Positions 9,576-18,668 of a DNA stretch of 64,000 nt are shown in pieces. The translations under genes were made by a program, and so were the position numbers. The stretch covers positions 930,001 through 994,000 of the forward strand of contig NZ_JBBODE010000001.1 of NCBI RefSeq assembly GCF_038002765.1, in the 5' to 3' direction. The notes below the pieces were generated by a model, which was given only the letters and a program-made list of their open reading frames with translations, was not told where the DNA came from and did no database searches. How positions within the stretch are numbered: the stretch's first letter is position 1; every line of letters begins with the position of its first letter. This DNA comes from Peribacillus sp. FSL H8-0477 (GTDB taxonomy: Bacteria; Bacillota; Bacilli; Bacillales; DSM-1321).

Positions 9576-10448
9576 TTATCTATTCAACCACTTATTCCAT
9601 TCTGTCGGCGTGTCTCCTACGAACAAATCTTCTTCGTACCCAGCAAATCCTGTTCCTCCCAGACCTATTTTAAGCTGGGGATATTTTTGCTTGATAAGAG
9701 GTAACATCTTCATTGTTTTTGTATAGCACGCTGGCATTGTACACGATAGGAATAGGTAGCCCGGATTGACAGCATCAAGGACGGTTTCTAAATCATTTTC
9801 AGCGATGCTCGGTCCCAAATAAATGGTCCCATAGCCTTTTCTCCTCAAGTAAAGCGTGAATATAAGTAACCCTAATTCATGTTTTTCTTCAGGACCACAT
9901 ACCATTATAGCTTTTGGCATCATGGGATTTGAAGGCTGAGTATGCATAATAAAACTAATTCGCGCCTGTAAAATGGAAGAAGCAAAGTGCTCATGTGCCG
10001 TGTTAATCTCACCATTCTCCCACATATCTCCTATTTTAACGAGCGATGCGCCTAAAATATCAATAACAGCAATTTCTACTGTAAACATACTGAATACTTG
10101 ATTGATTATACTATGTGCTTTATCCTCTTCAAAAGCCAGAAGAGCCTTAATCAGTTTTTCAGAATAATCCTTTGTCTGATTATCGGTTATGATTGATTCT
10201 TCTTCTACAGCTTCTGTGCTTCCCTCACGATCAAGTAAGGCAACTGCTTGACTAATCGTAAAGCCCTGCTTTGTTTTTTCAATTAATCCTTTTAAGGTTT
10301 GAATCTGTTTATCTGAATATAGACGATGCCCTGATTCATTTCTGTCTGGAGCGATAAATTGATACCGACGCTCCCATGCGCGCAGCGTACCCGACGGAAT
10401 ACCTAGAATGGTTGATGCTGCTTTAATATTATATTTACCTTCATGCAT
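9576..10448 (-). CDS. MerR-type regulator with cobalamin-binding domain (CarH/LitR-like photoreceptor)
   Basis: Predicted light-responsive repressor. Residues 1-75 are a MerR winged helix (GIPSGTLRAWERRY...SGHRLYSD). Residues 95-170 are the four-helix cap with the W-x9-EH signature (Trp143, Glu153, His154) that in CarH contacts 5'-deoxyadenosyl. Residues 178-285 are a B12-binding domain with ExHxxG (E188-K-H190-E-L-G193), whose His is the lower cobalt ligand. All light-sensing residues are present, so adenosylcobalamin binding is likely. No carotenoid gene is adjacent; it is inserted between mecB and ypbG. Function is inferred from the family. Confidence 0.85.
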   Translation of the reverse strand: MHEGKYNIKAASTILGIPSGTLRAWERRYQFIAPDRNESGHRLYSDKQIQTLKGLIEKTKQGFTISQAVALLDREGSTEAVEEESIITDNQTKDYSEKLIKALLAFEEDKAHSIINQVFSMFTVEIAVIDILGASLVKIGDMWENGEINTAHEHFASSILQARISFIMHTQPSNPMMPKAIMVCGPEEKHELGLLIFTLYLRRKGYGTIYLGPSIAENDLETVLDAVNPGYLFLSCTMPACYTKTMKMLPLIKQKYPQLKIGLGGTGFAGYEEDLFVGDTPTEWNKWLNR

Positions 10449-10491
10449 GCGTACCTAATGCCTCCATTTAAAGGAATAGTCGATTTCTTAA

Positions 10492-10520
10492 AGTATAGGA
10501 CATTACATGTGGTCTGTAAA
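10492..10520 (-). promoter_or_regulatory. Promoter of the CarH-like gene with internal dyad
   Basis: TTTACA and TATACT are separated by exactly 17 bases on the minus strand, 45 bases before the gene. The -35 hexamer forms half of an inverted repeat TTACA-N7-TGTAA, and a further TTTACA lies upstream. This may be an autoregulatory operator. Confidence 0.6.
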
Positions 10521-10541
10521 ATTCGGATATGTAAAAAACCG

Positions 10542-11345
10542 TTAAAGAGTATGTACCTTGGGATATCGTGGTGGACTATCCCCTTTTTTCAGAATCAGCA
10601 GATGGGTTTCAGGCTTGGCACCTAACCTAAACGGCACAGCACTTGTTCCATACCCATTACTCGTCAACAACAGTGTATCACCTTGTTTTTCGATGCCTCC
10701 TGCTTTATATGGACCAAACCCAAAGATTCTAATTTGTCCTCCATGAGTATGACCAGCTAAAACTAGCTTAATCGATTGTTCCTCTTTTAAATAGTGGCGT
10801 ATTTCAGGGTTATGACTGACTAATATGCGAAATACTTGTTCAGCATCCTCCACAGCCATCGTAAGTTTAGCGCGGTTATCACTCATATCATCCACACCTA
10901 TCAATGAAAGACGATCCCCTTCGCTGGATTCAAAACTAACCGCTGTGTTATCTAGAATTTTCACGCCTTTCTCAAGCAGCATCGCATCTAATGCATGATA
11001 ATCTCCTTCATAATCATTGTTACCCCAAACAAAGTACAAGGGACCAATTTTCTTTAACTTACTAATATTCTCTTCCACTTGTTTAAGGGATATCCCGTCT
11101 TCACGAAGATCTCCTCCAATAATCACGATATCTGCTTTTCCAATAGTAAAGTTAATGATTCGATCATCAATGGTTCTCCTATGTATATCAGATATAAAAA
11201 AGATTTTCATTTCACCAAAGGATTCGGGGAAATCGGGGAAATACAAAGTTTGTTGTAATACCCTATTTTGGTATGCCTGCCTCCACATTATGAAAACAAG
11301 AATTACCACTGCTCCCAGTACACCCGCTAAACTATAGACTACCAT
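10542..11345 (-). CDS. ypbG: Membrane-anchored metallophosphoesterase YpbG
   Basis: Calcineurin-like phosphoesterase of unknown substrate. The 267-residue protein has one N-terminal membrane helix (about 4-20) and the full dinuclear metal set: SDIHRR, GGDLRED, GNNDYEG, SHNPEIRH and GHTHGGQ. The catalytic domain should face outside or lie at the membrane. ATG at 11345 is chosen because GAGAAAGG precedes it; two upstream in-frame starts lack ribosome sites. Confidence 0.82.
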   Translation of the reverse strand: MVVYSLAGVLGAVVILVFIMWRQAYQNRVLQQTLYFPDFPESFGEMKIFFISDIHRRTIDDRIINFTIGKADIVIIGGDLREDGISLKQVEENISKLKKIGPLYFVWGNNDYEGDYHALDAMLLEKGVKILDNTAVSFESSEGDRLSLIGVDDMSDNRAKLTMAVEDAEQVFRILVSHNPEIRHYLKEEQSIKLVLAGHTHGGQIRIFGFGPYKAGGIEKQGDTLLLTSNGYGTSAVPFRLGAKPETHLLILKKGDSPPRYPKVHTL

Positions 11346-11429
11346 CTTGCGCCAACCTTTCTCTTGTTGCTTTTTATCTGGATAAATACTACCATTTATC
11401 GCCATATTTGTATAGGTAGATATAACTCT

Positions 11430-11473
11430 AAAAAAGAGCAAGGAGGCCGCATCCTGCCTGCCCCCTTGCCCTG
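11430..11473 (-). terminator. Terminator after the CBS-ACT gene
   Basis: AGGGCAAGG ... CCTTGCTCT forms a hairpin followed by six U on the minus strand, between the CBS-ACT gene stop and ypbG. Confidence 0.75.
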
Positions 11474-11474
11474 T

Positions 11475-12110
11475 TTATTCATCTTCTTGAATATCAAGAA
11501 TACCGAACCCTGCATCTTCTAATTTTTTAATGAACTTTTGAGTGTTTGATTTTTTTTCAACTTTCATAACAATGCGGCGTACAAGCTTGTCCGTTTCATC
11601 GAACGTAACGAGGGAAATGATATGCTCACGGTACTGATGAGCAATCTCAGACAGCCTAGCAATTCGGCCTTCTGTTTCAACCGTCGTGAACGCGATCCGA
11701 ATCCCTGGTCTCAGCATACCGAAAGCACTTTTGAATTGTTCGACCACATCGCTTCTCGTCACCACCCCAAGAAACTCGCCTTTTTCATCAACCACAGCCA
11801 AGATTGGGAAATCTTTAAGATCTATAAGTGTTCGTTCAAAAATTTCTTTTCCTGTTAAGAAACTTTCTTGATGTGTAGCAATATCAGCAGCGAGGGTTTC
11901 ATGTACGTATGTTTCCCTCGACGATTCTGATTCAAAATAGTGTTTATAAATAAGATACCTAGTAATGATTCCTTTATAACTATTTCCTTTTAAAACAGGA
12001 AGGCCGTCCACATCGTGCTTTTTTAACTTTTCTAATGCAGTGTGAATTGTATCATCATGTTGAATAACATGACAATGAAACTTTGGTATCATTATACTTT
12101 TTGCAAACAT
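11475..12110 (-). CDS. AcuB-like CBS-CBS-ACT protein
   Basis: A 211-residue protein with two CBS motifs (about 1-60 and 75-130, ending FLGVVTRSDVVEQF) and a C-terminal ACT-like domain (140-208, GRIARLSEIAHQY...). This architecture and length equal AcuB of the acetoin locus; ligands are probably adenine nucleotides or amino acids. Here it is not near acuA/acuC, so the acetoin role cannot be assumed. ATG at 12110 lies six bases after GGGGTG. It is absent from this spot in the B. subtilis order. Confidence 0.75.
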   Translation of the reverse strand: MFAKSIMIPKFHCHVIQHDDTIHTALEKLKKHDVDGLPVLKGNSYKGIITRYLIYKHYFESESSRETYVHETLAADIATHQESFLTGKEIFERTLIDLKDFPILAVVDEKGEFLGVVTRSDVVEQFKSAFGMLRPGIRIAFTTVETEGRIARLSEIAHQYREHIISLVTFDETDKLVRRIVMKVEKKSNTQKFIKKLEDAGFGILDIQEDE

Positions 12111-12180
12111 GTCTATCACCCCATTAGTGTAATAACTACCTATTCCATACTTTTACTGAAATACCTTTATTTTTTAATAC

Positions 12181-12639
12181 TTACTTATTTTCATGGTAAA
12201 GGTTTATGTCGAATTTTTTCTTCATCATTTCGAACACTTTGTGACGGCTTTTCCAACTTTCTTCCTGTTCCCACAATATATTGCTTTTACTAATAATTTC
12301 AGTTCGAAGTCCCTGATATTCTTTTTCTGCTTTATCCATTTTCTTTTTCATTAAAACCATATATCCATTTGCGCCCAATGCCAGTCCTAACAAAATAAAG
12401 TGGCCGAATCCTTCCACAAAAACCGTAAACATTTTTGCAAATGAATAAGAATATGGAACAGCAATATAAAAGTAAACATCAAAAAGAAGCATAAGTGTTG
12501 CCGTCAATGCAGCCCAAACCCATTGTAAATATTTTTTCTCTAATGCCTCAAATTTTCTTTTTCTCATTACAACATTATGCAGCATCTGTTTGGTTGTCTG
12601 ATCTGTCAAATTATCTAATAAAATAATTGCCGATTCCAT
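12181..12639 (-). CDS. ypbF: YpbF family membrane protein (DUF2663)
   Basis: A 152-residue protein with two predicted membrane helices (about 40-60 and 75-95) and a coiled, charged C-terminal half (KKKMDKAEKEYQGLRTE). Length and position (ypbG-ypbF-ypbE) match B. subtilis YpbF, of unknown function. GGAGGGG precedes the ATG. Confidence 0.78.
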   Translation of the reverse strand: MESAIILLDNLTDQTTKQMLHNVVMRKRKFEALEKKYLQWVWAALTATLMLLFDVYFYIAVPYSYSFAKMFTVFVEGFGHFILLGLALGANGYMVLMKKKMDKAEKEYQGLRTEIISKSNILWEQEESWKSRHKVFEMMKKKFDINLYHENK

Positions 12640-12729
12640 CGTATGCCCCTCCGCTCACTTGTTTTAAGGAAGACTAAGTTTCTCACTTCTATACCTATGT
12701 ATGTCCACTTTGACTTTATGCTTTATTAC

Positions 12730-12772
12730 AAAAAAAACCCGTAAATCGCGAGGAATCGCATTTACAGGTTTT
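12730..12772 (-). terminator. Terminator after ypbE
   Basis: CCTGTAAAT-GCGA ... CGC-GATTTACGGG forms a long imperfect hairpin with eight U following on the minus strand. Confidence 0.85.
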
Positions 12773-12774
12773 CG

Positions 12775-13332
12775 TTATTCTTTTACTGGGACTTTTAACT
12801 TCTGCCCTAGCTGAACTTCATCGCTGTCAAGCTTATTCCAATCACGGATGATATCCATCCCCTCACTTGAATGATAATAGGTGATGGCAATGGTAAACAA
12901 GGTATCGCCAGGCACCACCACATGATACCTTTGTGTAATCCCATCCGTCTTGTCTGCCACAGTTTTTTGTTCTTCGGTTCGTCCGTCTTTACCCGCATCC
13001 GAGACAACTGTAGTCTGCTCGGACACCTCATGATCTTCTTTTAGAGGTTCTGTTGAATGGGGGACGACACTAACTGTCTCATAACCGTTACTGATTTCCT
13101 TTATTAACGGCAGGGTCTTTTTCTCAATAATATCCATAAACAGAATGACTGCAAGCGGCACAAAAATAAAAAAAGCGGCAAGAATCTTTATTAATGGGAA
13201 GCCAGACTTCTTTTTACGTATTTTCTTTTTCTTGTTCTTTCGACGTTTAACTTCGCTTCTACTCGGCAGACTGCCTGGAGAAGGGGGATCCGCCTCTACT
13301 TTAACTCGTTGATGTCTTTTTTTTCTTGGCAT
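12775..13332 (-). CDS. ypbE: LysM-domain membrane protein YpbE
   Basis: A 185-residue protein with a very basic cytoplasmic N-terminus (RRKNKKKKIRKKK), one membrane helix (about 47-67), an acidic linker, and a C-terminal LysM peptidoglycan-binding motif (YHVVVPGDTLFTIA ... QLGQKLKVP). It is a likely type II membrane protein with LysM outside the membrane. Function is unknown; synteny with ypbF and ypbD supports YpbE. Confidence 0.85.
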   Translation of the reverse strand: MPRKKRHQRVKVEADPPSPGSLPSRSEVKRRKNKKKKIRKKKSGFPLIKILAAFFIFVPLAVILFMDIIEKKTLPLIKEISNGYETVSVVPHSTEPLKEDHEVSEQTTVVSDAGKDGRTEEQKTVADKTDGITQRYHVVVPGDTLFTIAITYYHSSEGMDIIRDWNKLDSDEVQLGQKLKVPVKE

Positions 13333-13353
13333 AGGTACATCCCTCTCTCTAAA

Positions 13354-13929
13354 CTATTGTTTCTCTTTGGCTTTCACTAAAAAACCAAGGATGCAATCAA
13401 TCACAAAATGCATCACAATCGTCGCAGTAAGACTCCCTGTCATTTCAAATATGAAGCCAATAAAAAAGCTGACCATCACAATACTGATAAATAAAAAACC
13501 ATTAAATAAATAACGATAATGAACCAAAGCAAAAATCAAGCTCGCCCATATCAGCCCGAAGTTAACCTGAAGAACCCCGCGAAAAAGAATCTCCTCACTA
13601 ACAGCAACGACCAACGCGACCACTACGATCATTGGATAAGAGAGACTTTTAAAGATACGTTCATTCACTCCACCGTCATCCTGCCAAGAATCCGGTACTC
13701 TTTTCATCATATAAAGGTCAATCAAAACTACAGCTATTCCAGCTGCCAATCCAATCAACAGTTGACTAGATCGAACATGAAAAAGAGATAAAAAAGAAGC
13801 TGGCTGGTTATGTAGAAACAAACCTAATACACATGCAACAATAAGTATGATTATCTGTGTGACAAGAAGATTCAAAAGCAATTCTCGATTAGAAAGCTGT
13901 TTAATTAATGCTGCTTGCTTATTTTTCAT
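13354..13929 (-). CDS. ypbD: CPBP family intramembrane metalloprotease YpbD
   Basis: A 191-residue polytopic membrane protein with the three CPBP (Abi) motifs: SEEILFRG, FALVHYRY and HFVIDCILG. These supply the catalytic glutamates and metal-binding histidines. The substrate is unknown. Its ATG overlaps the recS 3' end by 11 bases, so it belongs to the ypbB-recS-ypbD unit. Confidence 0.88.
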   Translation of the reverse strand: MKNKQAALIKQLSNRELLLNLLVTQIIILIVACVLGLFLHNQPASFLSLFHVRSSQLLIGLAAGIAVVLIDLYMMKRVPDSWQDDGGVNERIFKSLSYPMIVVVALVVAVSEEILFRGVLQVNFGLIWASLIFALVHYRYLFNGFLFISIVMVSFFIGFIFEMTGSLTATIVMHFVIDCILGFLVKAKEKQ

Positions 13930-15421
13930 ACCGTTCAGTATCCTTTACTAACATAGCGGTCAATTCTTGTTTCCATTCAAATGGAAGGACCTGATTGGGT
14001 GGGGTTTCTTTCAAGTTCTCCATCAATTCTTTCACATGAACCCCACACCGATCACAGCATATGGAATTGGGCTTCATTAAATCTTCTTCAAAGTATTGAA
14101 GGATAGCCGTACGTCTGCATTGATTGGTTTTCACCCAATTAAAAAGACCAGCAAATCGATTAATGTTATATTGCCTTCTAGTTTTACTGTATCGTTTTAA
14201 TTGTTCAATCATAACCGACATCTCCACTTGCTCCTGATGCTCCTTTACAAAATGCTGAATAAAATTCCACTGTCCTTCAGATAAAAAATAGCGTTGTCTG
14301 AGCACATCAGCAGACTGGTGACTTTCATTTTCTTCGCTCATCTTGGTACATACGCCCTCTATTTGATTATCTTCAGGAATCTGTTGATCTAATAAATGAA
14401 GCGGTAACCCTTCATCTCCTTCACAATAAAGCAAAACAGCCATACTTTGTTTCCCGTCTCGACCAGCTCTTCCTACCTCTTGAACATACGATTCCATAGA
14501 AACCGGCATATGAAAATGAACGACAGCTCGAACCTCTTCTTTATTCACTCCCATACCAAAAGCACTTGTCGCACAGATTATACGCAGCTGACCAGTAAGG
14601 AATTGCTGCTGAATCAATTTTCGCTGTTCCTGTTCCATGCCCCCATGATAAAAGTCAATGCTTTTGACCCCATTTTCTTGCAGATAATGCGTAACGGTTT
14701 CCGTTGTTTTTTTACTGGAAAAATAGATAATAGCTGATCCTTTGATTTCTTTGGCCAGCTCTAACAAGCGATTTAATTTATTCTCATAGTTCGAAAAGTT
14801 TTCAACGATATACGCAATATTGCTTCTATCGACAGATGAGACAACCTCTTTAGCTTCTGTAAGGTTGAGTTTAGCCTTGATGTCCATACGCACCGCTTCT
14901 GTAGCTGTTGCTGTCAATGCCACAGTAAGCGGGTTATTTAACCTCTCTCTTACGCTGCCCAAATGTAAATAGTCCGGTCGGAAATCATACCCCCACTGTG
15001 AAATACAATGGGCCTCATCAATGACAAACAACCCTATATCGAGCTTTTTCACCTCTGTAATCACTTGATCGAGCATCAGCATTTCAGGTGAAAGGAAAAT
15101 AAACCGATAGCGACTCAGTTGACTTAGGGCAGCCTGTTTTTGCCTTGGTGTTAAGAATGAATTTAGGGCTAGTACACTTTTTTCACCACGCACCTTAAGC
15201 TGCTCCGCTTGATCTTCCATTAAGGAGAGCAACGGGGAAATAATGATGACGTGTTTATTTAATATATAGGCTGGTAGTTGATAACATAAAGATTTCCCCG
15301 TACCGGTCGGCAGCATCCCTAAGGTATGGTTACCCTCAAGCAATGAAGTAATGACTTCTTTTTGTCCTGGACGGAAAGTAGAAAAGCCAAAGTGCCGATA
15401 AAGAGTTTCCTCCAAATTCAT
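13919..15421 (-). CDS. recS: RecQ-family ATP-dependent DNA helicase RecS
   Basis: A 3'-5' DNA helicase of the RecQ family acting in repair and fork processing. The 500 residues include Walker A LPTGTGKS, the IDEAHCISQWG DEAH box, the SAFGMGV and GRAGRDG motifs VI, and a C-terminal zinc cluster (CRR, CCDRCGVH). The length equals the shorter B. subtilis paralogue RecS (YpbC, 496 aa), not the longer RecQ with HRDC. It overlaps ypbB by four bases (ATGA). Confidence 0.93.
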   Translation of the reverse strand: MNLEETLYRHFGFSTFRPGQKEVITSLLEGNHTLGMLPTGTGKSLCYQLPAYILNKHVIIISPLLSLMEDQAEQLKVRGEKSVLALNSFLTPRQKQAALSQLSRYRFIFLSPEMLMLDQVITEVKKLDIGLFVIDEAHCISQWGYDFRPDYLHLGSVRERLNNPLTVALTATATEAVRMDIKAKLNLTEAKEVVSSVDRSNIAYIVENFSNYENKLNRLLELAKEIKGSAIIYFSSKKTTETVTHYLQENGVKSIDFYHGGMEQEQRKLIQQQFLTGQLRIICATSAFGMGVNKEEVRAVVHFHMPVSMESYVQEVGRAGRDGKQSMAVLLYCEGDEGLPLHLLDQQIPEDNQIEGVCTKMSEENESHQSADVLRQRYFLSEGQWNFIQHFVKEHQEQVEMSVMIEQLKRYSKTRRQYNINRFAGLFNWVKTNQCRRTAILQYFEEDLMKPNSICCDRCGVHVKELMENLKETPPNQVLPFEWKQELTAMLVKDTERYEK

Positions 15422-16488
15422 ATGATCCCCCCCGATTTAGCCAGCACCAGTCGAATTTGGAAGAAGCTGATATCATCATCTTCTAGTGCACGTTTTATAG
15501 GTGTCAGCTGTCTAGTACTGCAAGATTTAACAGCTTCGGCAATTCTTTGTTGAGTCTCCGCCGAAACATATGAATCAATAGGAAATGACGAATCTGTAAG
15601 GACAATTTCGACAATATGATCTTCTATTGTGTTTACCTTCAGTCGTCGGAATCCGGCGATTTCTTCAAGTTCCATTCCCTTTAAAACATAATCTAATGTG
15701 GCCTTGGTAGACTGGGTCAGCTGTCTTTCACTTTCTTTATGTAAATCTTTTACTACACCTCTTAGTATGGGAAAACGGGCAGGTTCTTCCATACACGCTT
15801 TGATTAATCCGTGAAGTGTTCCAAGAAATACGTATCGTATATAGACTTCGTCCAATTTCAACTCTCCAGCTAACTGAGGAAAAGTACTTCCGATTCTTCG
15901 ATTACCCGTTAACCTCCATACAAAAACGTTTTGTTCAAGCGGCTCTCGAGTTTCTAGATATCCGGTTAATTCTGAGAGTAAACATGCCGCAAGTTCACTG
16001 CGATTTTTTTGATTCACGGCTAAAAAATGCTTTACCCACCCTTGAATTTGTAAATTCCGCTGGATGGGATAAAAGCGATTTTCACTGTGAACAATATGAG
16101 AGAGTGTTTGAATTAAGAGGCTTAATCGTTCCCAAAAGGGTACTGTACTATCTCGAAACTTTATTCCATTCAAATCTTCTGGTAACGGGAAATGTGTAAA
16201 TGATTCTAATAAATGTCCGTTTCCCGAATCAGTGATTTGGTAACGGTCCTCTCGAGGTAGGTTTTTTATAAATTTATCTCGAGCAAAGCGAGTAATCGTT
16301 TGCTCGAGATCTTTTCTTAAAATACTCGGAAGCGTTCCAAATAAAGGGCTTAACCCAAACAAATGTGCATCCTGAATTGTTTGTGACGATTTTTTTCCCT
16401 TAAGCATATGATAAATAGCATAAATTGAACGTTCGCCATCAAAAACCTTTACTCCATATAAAACAATAATTTCGAAATACGTCAGCAT
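15418..16488 (-). CDS. ypbB: Helix-turn-helix protein YpbB
   Basis: A 356-residue cytoplasmic protein with a C-terminal HTH_40-like domain (about 265-350, MELEEIAGFRRLKVNTIEDHIVE). It is always coupled with recS, here by an ATGA overlap, suggesting a joint DNA-metabolism role, but no activity is known to me. It is the first gene of the operon. The fer gene is divergent. Confidence 0.8.
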   Translation of the reverse strand: MLTYFEIIVLYGVKVFDGERSIYAIYHMLKGKKSSQTIQDAHLFGLSPLFGTLPSILRKDLEQTITRFARDKFIKNLPREDRYQITDSGNGHLLESFTHFPLPEDLNGIKFRDSTVPFWERLSLLIQTLSHIVHSENRFYPIQRNLQIQGWVKHFLAVNQKNRSELAACLLSELTGYLETREPLEQNVFVWRLTGNRRIGSTFPQLAGELKLDEVYIRYVFLGTLHGLIKACMEEPARFPILRGVVKDLHKESERQLTQSTKATLDYVLKGMELEEIAGFRRLKVNTIEDHIVEIVLTDSSFPIDSYVSAETQQRIAEAVKSCSTRQLTPIKRALEDDDISFFQIRLVLAKSGGII

Positions 16489-16654
16489 TCTTATCCCCCG
16501 CCGGCAAAATGATTTGAACCTACTGTTCTATTGTAACAAAATGCCTTTCATTCATGGTATTATAAACATAAGCGTACTAAAAATATAGTGTCGCCTATGA
16601 CTGACAATTCAAAAAAATAGATTCTGCGTAACAATTTCTATTGACTTTTCTTAT

Positions 16655-17027
<373 letters not shown>

Positions 17028-17033
17028 TCATTA

Positions 17034-17074
17034 AAAATCCATCTTCCTTTGGAAGATGGATTTTTAATTTTTTA
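17034..17074 (+). terminator. fer terminator
   Basis: AAATCCATCTTCC / GGAAGATGGATTT is a 13-bp perfect stem followed by U-rich sequence, directly after the fer stop. Confidence 0.92.
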
Positions 17075-17082
17075 AATGGAAT

Positions 17083-17129
17083 TGTTGATTTCCGTTCCAA
17101 GCGTTCGCTTTCCACTCCAATCAACAGTC
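17083..17129 (-). repeat. Internally deleted copy of the interspersed GC-rich repeat
   Basis: Both ends of the repeat seen in full at 38081-38213 are present (TGTTGATTTCCGTTCCAAGC and CCACTCCAATCAACA), but the ~85-base middle is missing. It looks like a deletion derivative and lies 190 bases from another copy in the opposite orientation. Confidence 0.7.
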
Positions 17130-17319
17130 TTTCTATATTTAATTTGGAATTAAATCAGACGTTCAAAAGGAAACACGTGCTACCCTACGAAGATAACTCT
17201 TTCCGATAACGTTCGAACAAGAAGAATCAAAAGATTATTAAGTAAAACACAAATAATCAGTTTTACTCCTTCTATTTTTAAACAAAGTGACTCGAGTATA
17301 TCTAAAAGGTAAAACAAAG

Positions 17320-17450
17320 TTATTGGAACGGAAGGTACGAGACTCCTGCGGGATAAGCGTGTCTAAGTGAGACCCCGCAGTTGAAAGCCGAGGAGGCTCA
17401 CCGACCGCCCGCGGAAAGCGAGTGCCTGGAGTGGAAATCCACCGTCAATT
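17320..17450 (+). repeat. Interspersed GC-rich repeat, copy A
   Basis: About 130 bases that align along their whole length with the reverse complement of 38081-38213. Shared blocks include GACTCCTGCGGGA, GTGAGACCCCGCAG, CGAGGAGGCTCACCG and CGCCCGCGGAAAGCGA. The two middle blocks can pair with each other (CTGCGGG with CCCGCAG; GTGAG with CTCAC), so it folds into a GC-rich hairpin. It has no coding content and sits between the fer and ribU terminators. Confidence 0.85.
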
Positions 17451-17462
17451 TATAGAAGCCCA

Positions 17463-17508
17463 TAAAAATAGACAAACTCGATTTTCACCCGAGTTTGTCT
17501 ATTTTTAT
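17463..17508. terminator. Bidirectional terminator after ribU
   Basis: AAATAGACAAACTCG ... CGAGTTTGTCTATTT forms a 15-bp stem with U-runs on either strand, just after the ribU stop. Confidence 0.92.
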
Positions 17509-17521
17509 TGATTATTCTTGT

Positions 17522-18115
17522 TTAAGCACTTTTATATTTTTTATATAGTGACTGCTTATTAATCCATGTTTGAAGACGGACAAACAGCAGCATAAATACG
17601 ACAGTAATTAAAATTCCTTTTACGATGTTGAATGGAAGAATGGCTGTAGTAATCATTTGTCTGGTTTCAGCACCTGACAAGGCTGTTGCTCCCGCGAAAA
17701 TTGTATAAGCAGGCAGAATAACATAATAATTAAGGATACTCATAAATGCAGCCATTACGACTGTACCTGTAATCAGACCAAACGTCATTCCTCTTTTTGT
17801 CTTCTTAAGCAGCTCATAAACATAATAAGTCGGTAAGATAAACAGGATCCCGGCAGCAAGATTAGCCAGATGGCCGACTGGTACACCTGTAGGACTTCCT
17901 GTCATAACAAAATCCAGCATGTTTTTGATTAATTCAACTATAATCCCTGCCAGCGGTCCAAAAATCAACGCAGCAATGAGTGCAGGAATGTCACTGAAAT
18001 CAATCTTTAGAAATGGAGGCAATCCTGGAAATGGAAAATTCAACAGCATTAGCACATAAGCTATGCTCCCTAACATTGAAAGTATAACTAATTTTTTCAC
18101 ACGCGTGTTGCTCAT
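17522..18115 (-). CDS. ribU: Riboflavin transporter RibU (FmnP), ECF S component
   Basis: Substrate-binding membrane subunit of an energy-coupling-factor importer for riboflavin. The 197-residue protein has six predicted membrane helices and the RibU signature region LKIDFSDIPALIAALIFGPLAG plus GSPTGVPVGHLAN. The energising EcfA/A'/T module is elsewhere. An FMN riboswitch and attenuator terminator precede it, which confirms the substrate class. Confidence 0.94.
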   Translation of the reverse strand: MSNTRVKKLVILSMLGSIAYVLMLLNFPFPGLPPFLKIDFSDIPALIAALIFGPLAGIIVELIKNMLDFVMTGSPTGVPVGHLANLAAGILFILPTYYVYELLKKTKRGMTFGLITGTVVMAAFMSILNYYVILPAYTIFAGATALSGAETRQMITTAILPFNIVKGILITVVFMLLFVRLQTWINKQSLYKKYKSA

Positions 18116-18188
18116 AATAGCTCTCTCTCCTTCTTTTTGTGTACTAATCTACCCCACGAAAAGAGGATTGGCACCAAATGCCATTTCA

Positions 18189-18223
18189 CAAAAAACCCTT
18201 TGATCAACAAGATGATCAAAGGG
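18189..18223 (-). terminator. Attenuator terminator of the FMN riboswitch
   Basis: CCCTTTGATCA / TGATCAAAGGG is an 11-bp stem with six U, between the aptamer and the ribU start. It is the expected FMN-dependent off switch. Confidence 0.88.
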
Positions 18224-18287
18224 AGAGTTAGCGGCATCAACAAATAAACGTCACAAATTATTACATTTGGCACGGCATTTGGAACCT

Positions 18288-18419
18288 CCATCTTCTCCCA
18301 TCCAGACTATACTGTCGGCTTTGGAATCACACCAAATCCTGCCTTGTAAGGCTCGCGGGCTTAGAAGGGATAATCCTTCATCACCGCCGGTGGGGAATTA
18401 CACCCCGCCCCGAAGATAG
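18288..18419 (-). promoter_or_regulatory. FMN (RFN) riboswitch controlling ribU
   Basis: Read on the minus strand the RFN core is intact: CTTCGGGGCGGGGTG, CCCCACCGGCGGT, AGCCCGCGAGC, GATTTGGTGTGATTCC, GCCGACAGTATAGTC and GGATGGGAGAAG in order. The aptamer is about 130 nt and is followed by an intrinsic terminator, so FMN binding should reduce ribU transcription. Confidence 0.97.
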
Positions 18420-18637
18420 ACCTATTAAATTTTATTGCATAAAAAGAGTATATACGATATAGGTATGTTTGAAAAGCTTTTTGGCTTATTTTCTGAAAAG
18501 TTAGTTTTTAATTATTAGTTCCCCCTTATTTTCTCAAACTTCTCCTTAACTTCTTCCTAATACACTATATCGCGGTACTTCGCTAAAATAATTTTACCTC
18601 CTGCTTTTGTGAATCGAAAAACCCATCATAATGCATG

Positions 18638-18666
18638 TTGACACCGTTTATTCACAAAGATATTCT
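18638..18666 (+). promoter_or_regulatory. serA promoter
   Basis: Consensus TTGACA at 18638 and TATTCT at 18661 are separated by 17 bases, about 110 bases before the serA GTG. No T-box or riboswitch is recognisable in the leader. Confidence 0.8.
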
Positions 18667-18668
18667 AT

